DNA of 64,000 nucleotides from Cellulosimicrobium protaetiae (GTDB lineage: Bacteria > Actinomycetota > Actinomycetes > Actinomycetales > Cellulomonadaceae), in NCBI RefSeq assembly GCF_009708005.2, contig NZ_CP052757.1, positions 1,488,001 through 1,552,000 on the forward strand, written 5' to 3'. Below, piece after piece: positions 34,163 to 44,332 of the stretch (positions within the stretch are counted from its first letter, which is position 1; every line of letters begins with the position of its first letter). The notes under the pieces were generated by a model. The model searched no databases. It was not told the DNA's origin and was given only the letters and a program-made list of their open reading frames with translations. Made by a program: the position numbers and the translations under genes.

Positions 34163-34203
34163 TTGACAGCGATATTCTATCGATATATCGTTAGCGTATC
34201 GCT
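34163..34203 (+). promoter_or_regulatory. Promoter and palindromic operator of the PadR gene
   Basis: TTGACA (34163-34168) and TATCGT (34186-34191) with 17-nt spacing form a good promoter. Interleaved are AGCGATA/TATCGCT (34168-34174 and 34197-34203) and the inner palindrome TATCGATA. This AT-rich patch is unlike the surroundings and is a probable PadR autoregulatory site. Confidence 0.7.
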
Positions 34204-34302
34204 GAGAGTCGAGACGACGACTCGCGACCATCGCGAGGCCGGCACGGCCCGCCACCGCTCCGCGGAACACCCGGAGCCCCACGAACACAGGAGACGCATC
34301 CC

Positions 34303-35172
34303 ATGAGCTACGCACACCAGCACCGGGGCAGGACCCCGGAGAACGTCCAGAACATGTCCCAGCCGTTCGGCGAGCGTCCCGGGCCGCGGCCCGGCCGCCG
34401 TCGTCGCGACGGCTTCCCGCCCGTGCCCGACGACGCGGCCTGGTTCCGCGGCGACGGTCCCCGTGGTCGGGGCGGCGCGCGCCGCGGCGGTGGCCGCGGG
34501 TTCGGCGGCCCGGCCGACGGCGGACGGGGTTTCGGCCCCGGCGGGCCGGTCGACGACCGGCGAGGGTTCGGCCCGGGCTTCGGGCCGGGCGGTCCCGGCG
34601 GTCCCGGGTTCGGCCCGGGCCACGGCGGGCGTCGTCACGGAGGCCGCGGTCGCGGCCCCGGCCGCGCCGGCCGCGGCGACGTCCGCGCCGCCGTCCTGCT
34701 GCTCCTCGCCGAGCAGCCCATGCACGGCTACCAGGTCATCCAGGAGATCGCCGGGCGGAGCGAGGGCCAGTGGCGTCCGAGCCCCGGCGCCGTCTACCCG
34801 GCGCTGAACCTGCTCCAGGACGAGGGGCTCGTCGAGCTCTCGGCCGACGGCGGGCGTCGCCTCGCGACGCTCACCGAGGCGGGCACCGCGTACGTCGCGG
34901 AGCACGCGGCCGAGCTGGGCGACCCGTTCGCCGACGCCGCCGGTCGCGGCGGGCGCTCGCGGCGCGAGCTGCGCGCGGGCGTCGAGGCGGTCGCCGCGGC
35001 GGTCCACCAGGTCGCCCGCACGGGCACCGACGAGCAGGCGAAGGCCGCGGCGGAGCTCCTCGAGCGCACGCGCCGCGAGCTCTACCTGATCCTCGCCGGC
35101 CCGGCGACCGGCGCCCCGGTCGAGGACGTCCCCGTCGAGGACGCTCCTGTCGAGAACGAGCCCACGGCCTGA
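34303..35172 (+). CDS. PadR family regulator with long Gly/Arg-rich N-terminus
   Basis: Protein of 289 residues. The PadR winged helix begins only at about residue 124 (GDVRAAVLLLLAEQPMHGYQ, then WRPSPGAVYPALNLLQDEGL). The first 120 residues are a low-complexity Gly/Arg/Pro/Phe region (GFGGPADGG, GFGPG repeats). The C-terminus has a helical dimerisation part and an acidic repeat PVEDVPVEDAPVENE. The ATG at 34303 has AGGAG upstream. The N-terminal region is disordered-looking and could bind nucleic acid or phase separate, which is speculation. Target genes other than itself are not apparent. Confidence 0.88.
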   Translation: MSYAHQHRGRTPENVQNMSQPFGERPGPRPGRRRRDGFPPVPDDAAWFRGDGPRGRGGARRGGGRGFGGPADGGRGFGPGGPVDDRRGFGPGFGPGGPGGPGFGPGHGGRRHGGRGRGPGRAGRGDVRAAVLLLLAEQPMHGYQVIQEIAGRSEGQWRPSPGAVYPALNLLQDEGLVELSADGGRRLATLTEAGTAYVAEHAAELGDPFADAAGRGGRSRRELRAGVEAVAAAVHQVARTGTDEQAKAAAELLERTRRELYLILAGPATGAPVEDVPVEDAPVENEPTA

Positions 35173-35273
35173 CCTCGCCGCACCCCGCCGAACCCGGCGG
35201 TCGTTCCCTACCCGCAGCCGTGGGTGGGGACGATCGCCGGGTTCGCCGTCTCTGGTGCCTGCCGACCCCGCCA

Positions 35274-35331
35274 ACCAGCGTTCTACCTCGGCCGACCAGG
35301 GTTCTACCTCGGCGGACCAGGGTTCTCTCTC
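35274..35331 (-). repeat. 21-bp repeat array, locus 5 (three units)
   Basis: Reverse-oriented units start at 35274, 35295 and 35316 with exact 21-bp spacing. The array overlaps the 3' end of the SRPBCC gene, supplying its TAG stop (35304-35306) and its last eight or nine codons. Confidence 0.9.
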
Positions 35332-35846
35332 GGCGGGTGGCGGAGGAGAGTGGTCTCGAGGCGGCGCAGCGACGTGCGCATCATCCAGCGCAGCGCGAGG
35401 CCGACGAGCGGCGCGGTCACCGCGCGGGGGAGCGGGCCGGCGAGGTAGGCCTCCTCCCACCACACGACCCGGCAGCGACCGTGGCCGAGCGGGACGACGT
35501 CGAACCCGGCCTCGCCGAGCAGCACCGGCCCGAGCTTGTGGACGCGCGTGAACCCGGTGCGGCCCGCCGCGACGGACGGGCGGTCGAGCACCTCGACGAC
35601 CATGCGGTCCGTGAACCCGCGGCCCGTGCGACGAGCGGACGGCCCGCTCACCATCGTGAACCGGTCGCCGGCCTCCGGGCCGCGCGCGGCAGGGGTGGCC
35701 ATGACCGTGAGCGGGATCCATCGCGGGTGCGTGCGCGGGTCCGCGACCCACGCGAACGCGACGGTCGCGTCGACGTCGAGCTCGCGCGCCACGGTGACCC
35801 GCCGCACGGGTCGACCCCGGCGGGGCGCCTCGTCGTCGCCCGTCAC
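35304..35846 (-). CDS. SRPBCC (START-like) family protein
   Basis: Protein of 180 residues. VARELDVDATVAFAWVADPR, RWIPLTVMATPAARGPEAGD and EAGFDVVPLGHGRCRVVWWE are the pattern of polyketide-cyclase-like SRPBCC lipid- or ligand-binding proteins. The GTG at 35846 overlaps the EcsC stop (GTGA). The last residues, about RENPGPPR, are encoded by 21-bp repeat sequence that also provides the stop, so the native C-terminus may have been altered. Ligand unknown. Confidence 0.82.
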   Translation of the reverse strand: MTGDDEAPRRGRPVRRVTVARELDVDATVAFAWVADPRTHPRWIPLTVMATPAARGPEAGDRFTMVSGPSARRTGRGFTDRMVVEVLDRPSVAAGRTGFTRVHKLGPVLLGEAGFDVVPLGHGRCRVVWWEEAYLAGPLPRAVTAPLVGLALRWMMRTSLRRLETTLLRHPPRENPGPPR

Positions 35847-36784
35847 TCCGTGTCGCGCGCGGGGGAGTGGTCCCGCCGCCCGCGCCCCGGCAGGAGGCGA
35901 CGACGTCGCCGGGGGTTCGTCGTGTCGTCGGGCACCGGGACGAGCCGCGGCGGCGCGTCCTCGACCGGCGACTCGACGACCTCGAGGAGCCGCCCGAACA
36001 CCGACGGCGGCGGCCCGAACGCGCGCCGGGACTGGCCGATCACGCCGTGCCCGAGCGCGCGCGCCCCCGCGACGCCCACGACCGCCCCGATGCCGAACGG
36101 GACGAGGCGCCCGATCGCGAGGCCGGACTGCTTGGCGAGCTGGGTGCGCAGGAAGCGGTTGCCGAGCGCCTTGTTCACCTTGACGAGCGTCCCGGCGGGC
36201 ATGCTCGTGAGCAGGACCTTGCCCCACGCGAGGCCCGAACCCTGGGTCGCGCGCTCGACGTCGCGAGCGCCCTTCTCGCCGAGCACCGTGGCGAGGAGCA
36301 GGGCGCGACGGCGCGCGACGTCGTCGACGGCGATCCCGTGCACGTCCGCCACCGCGAGCGCGAACGCGGCCGACGACGCGAAGAACGTCGCGACGTCGCT
36401 CGACGTGAGCGCGATCCCGACCCCGGTGCCCACCGACGGGATGGCCGCGGCCGCGCCCACGGCGCCGCCGGCGGCCTGGATGACGAGCAGGTACTCGCGC
36501 TCGAGGATCCGCACGATCTGCGCGGGGCTCGCCTCCGGGTTTCGCCGACGCACGCCGTCCACGTGTGCACGGATCACGTGCGACGGGATCGTCACGGCCT
36601 TGTCGAGCGCCGCGTCGAGCAGCGGCGTGGGCCGGTAGGCGGCCCAGTCCGTCGCGTCGACGGGCGCGTCCTGCGGCGCCCGCACCGCGCGGCGACCACG
36701 CCGCGCGACGGCGTCCGACGGGGGAGTCCCCTGGGGGTCCCACGTCCCGTAGTCCGGCGTGCCGGACGGCTGCTCGTGCGCCAT
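35843..36784 (-). CDS. EcsC family protein
   Basis: Protein of 313 residues. The central part (PSHVIRAHVDGVRRRNPEAS, ILEREYLLVIQAAGGAVGAA, PSVGTGVGIALTSSDVATFF) matches the EcsC domain, with several hydrophobic stretches suggesting membrane association. The ATG at 36784 has GGGAGG 6 nt upstream. It overlaps the SRPBCC start and lies 38 bp after the OsmC stop on the same strand, so the three may form an operon. EcsC function outside Bacillus is not established. Confidence 0.85.
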   Translation of the reverse strand: MAHEQPSGTPDYGTWDPQGTPPSDAVARRGRRAVRAPQDAPVDATDWAAYRPTPLLDAALDKAVTIPSHVIRAHVDGVRRRNPEASPAQIVRILEREYLLVIQAAGGAVGAAAAIPSVGTGVGIALTSSDVATFFASSAAFALAVADVHGIAVDDVARRRALLLATVLGEKGARDVERATQGSGLAWGKVLLTSMPAGTLVKVNKALGNRFLRTQLAKQSGLAIGRLVPFGIGAVVGVAGARALGHGVIGQSRRAFGPPPSVFGRLLEVVESPVEDAPPRLVPVPDDTTNPRRRRRLLPGRGRRDHSPARDTE

Positions 36785-36822
36785 CGCGCCTCCCTCGTCG
36801 GTCGGACCTCCCGGCCCGGTCG

Positions 36823-37317
36823 TCACTCGACGCTGCCGCCCGGCTGCTGGAACACCGTGTGCACGGTCGCGCCGGCCTTGATCGTCCGTCCCACTGTGCA
36901 GGTCTTCTCGATCGCCCGCTCGGCGACCGTGAGCAGGCGCTCGCGCGCCTCGTCGTCGAGCGAGGACAGGTCGATCTCGAACCGCTCCGTGATCTCGGGG
37001 TAGCGGTCCTCGGGCATGTCCTTGACGCCCTCCGCGTGGATCGTCACGGCGTAGTCGTCGCCGAGCCGCCGCGCGAACGTGCGGTCCGAGCTCATGCCCG
37101 CGCACGCGGCCAGCGCGATCTTCAGCAGCTCGCCCGGCGTGAACACCGCGCCCTCGCTCGCGGGCCCGATGAGGACCTGCGCACCGCGCGCGGAGTAGCC
37201 CGTGTACGTGCGCACGCCCGTGCGCTCGACCCACAGGGCGTCCGTGGGCGACGGCGACGACGGGGCGATCTCGTCGGGGCCCGTCTGCGGGGTCGTGGTG
37301 GCTGGCTCGGTCGTCAT
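36823..37317 (-). CDS. OsmC/Ohr family protein
   Basis: Protein of 164 residues with the two conserved cysteines of peroxiredoxin-like OsmC proteins, C72 (LAACAGMSSDRT) and C140 (EKTCTVGRTIKAG), likely reducing organic hydroperoxides. The ATG at 37317 has GAGG 8 nt upstream; a longer in-frame start at 37419 is not needed. It is divergent from a sigma factor gene, which may control it, and is near an NDH-2-like enzyme, suggesting an oxidative stress theme. Confidence 0.92.
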   Translation of the reverse strand: MTTEPATTTPQTGPDEIAPSSPSPTDALWVERTGVRTYTGYSARGAQVLIGPASEGAVFTPGELLKIALAACAGMSSDRTFARRLGDDYAVTIHAEGVKDMPEDRYPEITERFEIDLSSLDDEARERLLTVAERAIEKTCTVGRTIKAGATVHTVFQQPGGSVE

Positions 37318-37482
37318 GCGTCGATCCTCGCACTCGTGCGGTGCCGGTGCGCTCGTCGCCCACCGGTCGGTCGCTCGCGAGAACGCCGGTGGGCACCTCC
37401 GGATTCCCGGTGCCGTCACGGACGACGGCTCCCGGCCGGGCGTCCGCGCGACAGAGGCCGTGACGGTCGTGGTCGCGTGCTC

Positions 37483-37488
37483 TAGCGT
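37483..37488 (+). promoter_or_regulatory. -10 box for the ECF41-type sigma gene
   Basis: TAGCGT lies exactly 6 nt before the ATG at 37495, placing the transcript start on the start codon (leaderless arrangement). Confidence 0.4.
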
Positions 37489-37494
37489 GGCCGC

Positions 37495-38412
37495 ATGATC
37501 CCGTCGTCGAGCCCGCTCCCGGTCTCACGGGCGGGAGCACAGGACCCGGATGCGCTCGCCGCGTTCCTCGCGGCGCGGCCGCAGCTCTTCGGCATCGCGT
37601 ACCGGATGCTCGGGAGCGCGGCCGAGGCGGAGGACGTCGTCCAGGAGGCGTGGATCCGCTGGCAGGGCACCGACCGCTCACGCGTCGAGAACCCGGTCGC
37701 GTTCCTCACGACGGTGACGACGAACCTCGCGCTGAACGTCACGACGTCGGCCCGCGTGCGTCGGGAGACGTACGTCGGTCCGTGGCTGCCGGAGCCCGTC
37801 GACACGTCGGACGACCCGGCGCTCGGTGCCGAGCGCGCCGAGGCGCTGGAGATCGGCGTGCTCGTGCTCATGGAGCACCTCACCCCGGTGGAGCGCGCGG
37901 TCTACGTGCTGCGCGAGGCGTTCGGCTACCCCTACCGGCGTGTGGCCGAGATCGTCGGGACCAGCGAGGCGAACGCGCGCCAGCTCGCGCGTCGTGCGCG
38001 GGAGCGCCTGGGCTCGCGGCCCGCGGTCCGGGCCGACCCGGCCGAGCACCGCCGCCTCCTCGAGGCGTTCGCCGCGGCCACGCACGACGGCGACCTGTCC
38101 GAGTTCGAGAGGTATCTCGCCGAGTCGGTGGTCGCCCGACCCGACGGCGGCGGCCTGGTGCACGTCTCGCACGTCGAGCTCGTCGGCGTCGCCCGCGTCT
38201 CGCTGTACCTCGGCAACGTGGTGCGCAAGTACTGGGCCCGCGCCGACGTGCGGGTCGTCGAGGCGAACGGCCTGCCCGCGCTGCTCATCGAGCAGCACGA
38301 CCCGCACGGTGCGGCCACGTCGCTCCTGTCGCTGGACGTGGCCGACGGCCTGGTCCGGCGCGTGTTCCTCCAGGTGAACCCGGAGAAGCTCGCCCGCTAC
38401 CAGGGCGTCTAG
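37495..38412 (+). CDS. ECF41/SigJ-type sigma factor with SnoaL-like C-terminal domain
   Basis: RNA polymerase sigma factor of 305 residues. Region 2 is seen in RPQLFGIAYRMLGSAAEAED and VVQEAWIRW, region 4 in LTPVERAVYVLREAFGYPYR, then EIVGTSEANARQLARRARER. About 115 more residues form the SnoaL-like domain typical of ECF41, which regulates the sigma factor in place of an anti-sigma. ECF41 genes usually lie beside carboxymuconolactone decarboxylase, oxidoreductase or epimerase genes. Here the convergent NDH-2-like oxidoreductase and divergent OsmC are the candidates. Confidence 0.92.
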   Translation: MIPSSSPLPVSRAGAQDPDALAAFLAARPQLFGIAYRMLGSAAEAEDVVQEAWIRWQGTDRSRVENPVAFLTTVTTNLALNVTTSARVRRETYVGPWLPEPVDTSDDPALGAERAEALEIGVLVLMEHLTPVERAVYVLREAFGYPYRRVAEIVGTSEANARQLARRARERLGSRPAVRADPAEHRRLLEAFAAATHDGDLSEFERYLAESVVARPDGGGLVHVSHVELVGVARVSLYLGNVVRKYWARADVRVVEANGLPALLIEQHDPHGAATSLLSLDVADGLVRRVFLQVNPEKLARYQGV

Positions 38413-38419
38413 CCGCCCG

Positions 38420-38441
38420 GGCCCGCCGGTCGGGGCGGGCC
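38420..38441. terminator. Bidirectional hairpin between convergent genes
   Basis: GGCCCGCC (38420-38427) and GGCGGGCC (38434-38441) form an 8-bp GC stem with a 6-nt loop between the sigma factor and oxidoreductase genes. Confidence 0.55.
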
Positions 38442-38461
38442 GACGGACCCGGACGGCGGTC

Positions 38462-39874
38462 TCAGGCCGCGCGGAGGGAGTCCGGCACGGCGGGTTCGGG
38501 CTCTGGCTCGGGGCGCGGCGACGCCGGGGTGGCGCTCGTGGTGGCGACGCTCGCCGTCGCGCCGGCGACGAAGGCCTCGCGGGGCCGCTGGACTGCGGCG
38601 AGCGAGACGACGTCGCGCCCGAACAGCGCGCCCGTCGCCCACACGGCGAGCACGCGGGCCGTGCGCTCCCACGTCGGGATCGCGAGCACGTGGTACCCGC
38701 GGTGCATGAGCCACGCGAGGCGCCCGCGCACGACGAGACGGCGGTACTCGAAGACGCCCGAGCCGAGGCCGAGCGTCGCGACGACCCCGAGGCTGCCGTG
38801 CACGTACGGGCGGGTCGCCCGACCGCGGCGGGCCGCGACCAGGTTCTTGGCCAGGCGACGGCCCTGACGCACGGCGTGCTGGGCGTTGGGGACGGTGAGC
38901 GCCCCGGGCCGGGGGACGGCGAGGTCGGGGACGGCGGCGCCGTCGCCCGCGGCCCACGCGTCGGGGACCGTGTCGTCCACGGTCCCGACCCGCAGGTCCG
39001 GCCGCGTGACCAGGTAGCCGCGCGCGTCCACGGGCAGGTCCGTGTGGGTCGCGACCACCGGGTTCGCCGCGTTGCCCGCCGTCCACACGAGCAGGCCCGT
39101 GGCGAACGACTCGCCGGTCGAGAGCGTCACGACCCCGCCCTCGGCGGACACGAGCCCCGCCTCCAGGTGCACGCGCGCACCGCGGCGCTCGAGCTCGCGC
39201 ACGACCCACCGCCCGGGGCGCTCGGTCACCTCCGGCAGGATCCGCGCGTTGCGCTCGACGAGGTGGAACCGCAGCTCCGCCGGGTCGATCTCGGGGTAGA
39301 CGCGCGTGAGGTCGTGGGCGAGCGACAGCAGCTCGGCGAACCCCTCGACGCCGGAGAACCCGCCGCCCACGAACGTCACGGTCAGCAGGCGCTCGCGCTC
39401 CGGCCCCGAAGGAAGGCTCGCCGCACGGTCGAACGACGTGAGCAGCCGGTCGCGGATCGCGACGGCCTCCTCGACGTGCTTCATGCCGATCGCGTGCTCG
39501 GCGACGCCCGGCACGGGGAACACGCGCGTCACCGCGCCGGCCGTGACGACGACGGTGTCGTACGTCAGGTCGTACGGCTCGCCCGAGCGCGGCCGCACGA
39601 CGACCGTGCGCCGCGCGTGGTCCACGCGCTCGACCGTCCCGTCGACCAGGCGCGTGCGGCGCAGGTGGCTGCGGTGCGCGACCGCGGCGTGCCGCGCCTC
39701 GACCGAGCCCGCGACGACCTCGGGAAGGAACGGCTGGTAGGTCATGTAGGGGCGCGGGTCCACGAGGACGACCTCGACCTCGCCGCGGCGCAGCTCGCGC
39801 CGCAGGCGCTTCTCGAGCTCCCGGGCCGCCGTGAAACCGGCGTAGCCCCCACCGACGACGACGATGCGTTCCAT
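38462..39874 (-). CDS. NAD(P)/FAD-dependent oxidoreductase, NDH-2-like
   Basis: Flavoprotein of 470 residues. FAD-binding VVVGGGYAGFTAARELEKRL at the N-terminus, the NAD-binding TVTFVGGGFSGVEGFAELL near 165-185, and DAWAAGDGAAVPD closing the FAD site define the type II NADH dehydrogenase-like family. A C-terminal membrane-associating part (VFEYRRLVVRGRLAWLMHRG) fits NDH-2. The ATG at 39874 has AGGAGG upstream. The last 50 residues are an Ala/Pro/Glu-rich tail absent from typical members. It probably feeds electrons to menaquinone. Confidence 0.9.
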   Translation of the reverse strand: MERIVVVGGGYAGFTAARELEKRLRRELRRGEVEVVLVDPRPYMTYQPFLPEVVAGSVEARHAAVAHRSHLRRTRLVDGTVERVDHARRTVVVRPRSGEPYDLTYDTVVVTAGAVTRVFPVPGVAEHAIGMKHVEEAVAIRDRLLTSFDRAASLPSGPERERLLTVTFVGGGFSGVEGFAELLSLAHDLTRVYPEIDPAELRFHLVERNARILPEVTERPGRWVVRELERRGARVHLEAGLVSAEGGVVTLSTGESFATGLLVWTAGNAANPVVATHTDLPVDARGYLVTRPDLRVGTVDDTVPDAWAAGDGAAVPDLAVPRPGALTVPNAQHAVRQGRRLAKNLVAARRGRATRPYVHGSLGVVATLGLGSGVFEYRRLVVRGRLAWLMHRGYHVLAIPTWERTARVLAVWATGALFGRDVVSLAAVQRPREAFVAGATASVATTSATPASPRPEPEPEPAVPDSLRAA

Positions 39875-39992
39875 CACTGCCTCCTGTGACGTGAGCGAGC
39901 CGGGCGCCTGGTGCGCCCTTCCGGCGCGCTCACCCCTTCGACCGGGCAGCCCCGGACGGCGTGACATGACGTGCGTCACTCGCCGGGGGGCC

Positions 39993-40016
39993 TTGACCTG
40001 GAGCGCGCTCCAGGTC
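39993..40016 (+). promoter_or_regulatory. MerR operator and -35 box
   Basis: TTGACC (39993-39998) is followed by a perfect 22-bp palindrome (39995-40016) whose half is GACCTGGAGCG. This is the standard MerR-type operator preceding MerR-aldo/keto reductase pairs. The expected -10, about 19 bp downstream, would be close to the ATG at 40030 and is weak. Confidence 0.8.
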
Positions 40017-40029
40017 GCATCCTCGAACC

Positions 40030-40476
40030 ATGACCGACCTGCTGATCCCGTCGCCGCCCGTCGAGGTCCCGCCCGGGGGCCTGACCATCGGCGACGCCGC
40101 GCGCGCCGTCGGGCTGAGCGTCGACACGCTGCGCTACTACGAGAAGGAAGGGCTGCTGCTCGATCCCGCGCCGCGCGACGGCGGCGGTCGGCGACGCTAC
40201 GGCCCGCACGACGTCGCGTGGCTCGCCGGGCTCGTCATGCTCCGTGAGACGGGCATGTCGATCGCCGACGTGCGCGTCATCGCGGATCTCAGCCGCCGCG
40301 GGGGCACGGAGGCCGAACGGCTCGTCGTGCTCGAGCGGCACCGGGAGCGCGTGCTCGCCGAGCTGGAGCGCACGCGCCGTCACCTCGCCGCGCTCGACGC
40401 CAAGATCGCGACCTACCGCGCGGTCACGGGCGTCGGCCCCGGCACCACCGCCGACCACGACCAGGAGGACCAGTGA
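40030..40476 (+). CDS. MerR family regulator
   Basis: Protein of 148 residues. [40 protein letters not shown] and [20 protein letters not shown] form the MerR DNA-binding domain, followed by a coiled-coil dimerisation helix ([20 protein letters not shown]). There is no metal-binding cysteine, which fits the small-molecule or stress-sensing members that control aldo/keto reductases. Its stop overlaps the GTG of the reductase gene. Confidence 0.93.
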   Translation: MTDLLIPSPPVEVPPGGLTIGDAARAVGLSVDTLRYYEKEGLLLDPAPRDGGGRRRYGPHDVAWLAGLVMLRETGMSIADVRVIADLSRRGGTEAERLVVLERHRERVLAELERTRRHLAALDAKIATYRAVTGVGPGTTADHDQEDQ

Positions 40477-41540
40477 CGAACACGTCCACGACCCCCACGA
40501 CCTCTGCGAGCACGGTGACCCCGGAGACCCGCGCGACCCGCACCCGCTCGACCGCCCGACCGCCCGTCGTCCACCTCGGCGACGGACTGCGCGTCTCCGC
40601 GATCGGCCTCGGGGCGATGGGCATGAGCGCGTTCTACGGCCCGACCGACGAGACCGATGCCGTCGCGACGCTCCGGCACGCCGTCGACGCCGGCGTGACC
40701 TTCGTCGACACCGCCGAGGCGTACGGGCCGTTCGAGAACGAGAAGCTCGTCGGGCGTGCCCTGCGCGACCGGCGCGACGAGGTCGTGCTCGCGACCAAGG
40801 CCTCGGCGGAGACGGACGACGACGGCACGGTCCACGGGCGCAACGGCACGCCCGAGTACATCCGCCGCGCGGCCGACCGCTCGCTGCGTCACCTCGGCAC
40901 CGACGTGATCGACCTCTACTACCTGCACCGGGCCGACCCGGCCGTGCCGATCGAGGAGTCCGTGGGCGCGATGTCCGAGCTCGTCGCCGCCGGCAAGGTC
41001 CGTCACCTCGGGCTGTCGGAGGTGTCGGTCGAGACGATCCGGCGCGCGCACGCCGTCCACCCGCTCGCGGCCGTGCAGTCGGAGCTCTCGCTCTTCTCAC
41101 CGGACGTGCTGCGCAACGGCGAGAAGGCCGTCATGGACGAGCTCGGCATCGGGTTCGTCGCGTTCTCCCCGCTCGGGCGCGGCGTGCTCACGAGCAGCGT
41201 GCGCAGCCTCGACGACCTCGCGCCCGACGACGCCCGTCGCGGCCTGCCCCGCTTCCAGCCCGAGGCCTTCGCCGCGAACCTGCGGCTCGTGGACCGGGTG
41301 CGCGAGATCGCGGCCGAGAAGGGCGCGACCGAGGCGCAGGTCGCGCTCGCGTGGGTCGTCGCGCAGGGTGCGGTGCCGATCCCCGGGACCCGCCGCCCCG
41401 AGCGCCTCGACGAGAACGCAGCCGCCGCAGGCCTGGAGCTCACCGCCGACGACCTGCGTCGCCTCGCCGACGCCGTGCCGCAGGAGCAGGTCGCGGGCCA
41501 CCGCGACTACGCCCCGACGCCGGACGGCCAGGACCGCTGA
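40473..41540 (+). CDS. Aldo/keto reductase
   Basis: NADPH-dependent reductase of 355 residues with a complete AKR catalytic tetrad: D79 and Y84 ([13 protein letters not shown]), K109 (LATKAS) and H152 (YYLHRAD). [16 protein letters not shown] places it near AKR13-like enzymes. The first 30 residues are Thr-rich and not conserved, so translation might begin later than the overlapping GTG. It is co-transcribed with and probably regulated by the upstream MerR. The substrate is likely a reactive aldehyde. Confidence 0.93.
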   Translation: MTNTSTTPTTSASTVTPETRATRTRSTARPPVVHLGDGLRVSAIGLGAMGMSAFYGPTDETDAVATLRHAVDAGVTFVDTAEAYGPFENEKLVGRALRDRRDEVVLATKASAETDDDGTVHGRNGTPEYIRRAADRSLRHLGTDVIDLYYLHRADPAVPIEESVGAMSELVAAGKVRHLGLSEVSVETIRRAHAVHPLAAVQSELSLFSPDVLRNGEKAVMDELGIGFVAFSPLGRGVLTSSVRSLDDLAPDDARRGLPRFQPEAFAANLRLVDRVREIAAEKGATEAQVALAWVVAQGAVPIPGTRRPERLDENAAAAGLELTADDLRRLADAVPQEQVAGHRDYAPTPDGQDR

Positions 41541-41590
41541 GGCGGTCGGGGTTCCGGTGCGATCGAGACACGACCGGCCGACCAGCGTGT

Positions 41591-41619
41591 TTGACCGGCC
41601 CGCGGCGACGACCGAGACT
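41591..41619 (+). promoter_or_regulatory. Promoter of thyA
   Basis: TTGACC (41591-41596) and GAGACT (41614-41619) are 17 nt apart. The predicted start site falls at or beside the GTG at 41627, implying a leaderless thyA mRNA. Confidence 0.5.
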
Positions 41620-41626
41620 GGCGACC

Positions 41627-43160
<1,534 letters not shown>

Positions 43161-43182
43161 ACGGGTCGCGCCGCCGGATCGG

Positions 43183-43950
43183 CTAAACGAGTCCGGTCGG
43201 CTCGATGGGGCCGAGCCGCGCCGGCGGGACGGGGTGCGGCTCCTCGAGGGTCTCGACGTCGGCCTCCTGGGGCGTGGTGAGGCGCGCGACGGCCTCGTCG
43301 AGGTTGGTCGTGATCGCGGCGACCAGTCCGTCCGCGTCGCGTCGCTCCAGAAGGTCGACGATCACCTCGTGCGACGCGGCGGAGTCGGCCCGGACGGCGT
43401 ACTCGTCGCTCACCGTGAAGCTCGCGACCCGGACCTCGACGATGAGCGTCGTCATCCAGCGCAGGAGCCAGGGGTTGCCACCGGCGGCGACGAGCGTCCA
43501 GTGCAGGTTGAGGTCCGCGTCGCCGATGCGCCGGGGGTCCTGCGAGTCGCCCGCGGCGACGAGCGCCTCGTAGGCAGCCCGCACGGTCGCGACCTCGGGA
43601 TCGCGGGCCCGCTCCACGGCGAGGCGCGCCGCCGACGTCTCGACGGTCGTTCGCGCCGCGTACAGCGCCGGGATGCGGTCCCGGCCGATCGTCACGACGC
43701 TCAGCCCGCGCCCGGGCGTCGCGGTGAGCAGGCCCTCCTGGACGAGCCGCTGGGCGGCCTCGCGGAACGGTCCCCGGCTTACGCCGAGCTGCCCGGCGAT
43801 CTCGACCTCGCGGATGGATGACCCGACGCGCAGCGCTCCGGAGTACACGGCGTCGCGCAGCTCTCGCGCGATGAGGTCGACCGTCGAGGGCCGGGTCACC
43901 GGCGAGAGGAACGGCGCGGCGCCGAGCGGCGCGCGCGAGGTCGGGCTCAT
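43183..43950 (-). CDS. GntR family (FCD domain) regulator
   Basis: Protein of 255 residues. The winged helix is in RELRDAVYSGALRVGSSIRE and EIAGQLGVSRGPFREAAQRL, and the FCD effector domain in residues 95-220 (LNLHWTLVAAGGNPWL and SHEVIVDLLERRDADG contain candidate metal ligands). It is divergent from ehuBCDA with an operator-like palindrome between, so it is the likely regulator of the importer. A Pro/Glu-rich tail of about 30 residues follows the FCD domain. Confidence 0.9.
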   Translation of the reverse strand: MSPTSRAPLGAAPFLSPVTRPSTVDLIARELRDAVYSGALRVGSSIREVEIAGQLGVSRGPFREAAQRLVQEGLLTATPGRGLSVVTIGRDRIPALYAARTTVETSAARLAVERARDPEVATVRAAYEALVAAGDSQDPRRIGDADLNLHWTLVAAGGNPWLLRWMTTLIVEVRVASFTVSDEYAVRADSAASHEVIVDLLERRDADGLVAAITTNLDEAVARLTTPQEADVETLEEPHPVPPARLGPIEPTGLV

Positions 43951-44332
43951 CGAGTCCCCTTCCGCGTCGTGGTCGTGCGTGTGCCGTGGCCGTCCGGGCG
44001 TGCGCCCGCTCGGTCGAGGTCACGATCCGGTATCACATCATCCCCTGTCCGGTGGTCGTCGTGCTGCGCGGGCCGTGCTCGCGACCGTCCGTGTCGCGAC
44101 GGGTCGGAGCCGGGCGCCGATGCGGGCGTCGGTGCAGGTCAGCACGCCGGGCCGGGGTGCTGGGCCGTGCCGCCCCGGTCCGGGTCCGGGGCGTCGAACT
44201 CGTTGATTGTAGACAATCGGACAGTAGGACGGTCGGATTGTCTAACGGTCGACAAGTGGTTAACGTGTTCGACCGTCCGCCTACCCCACGACCGTCCGCG
44301 ACCGTCCGCGCTCGCCGGGCACGAAGGGAACC
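43951..44332. other. Divergent regulatory region between GntR and ehuB
   Basis: 382 bp without a gene. The distal part near ehuB (44200-44270) is AT-richer and carries a 14-bp palindrome and related half-sites (see the operator entry). The GntR-proximal part shows nothing recognisable. Confidence 0.6.
44205..44218. promoter_or_regulatory. GntR/FadR-type operator upstream of ehuB
   Basis: GATTGTAGACAATC is a perfect palindrome with a 2-nt centre, resembling FCD-regulator sites containing TTGTnnACAA. A half copy, GATTGTCTAAC, starts at 44236. Confidence 0.65.
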
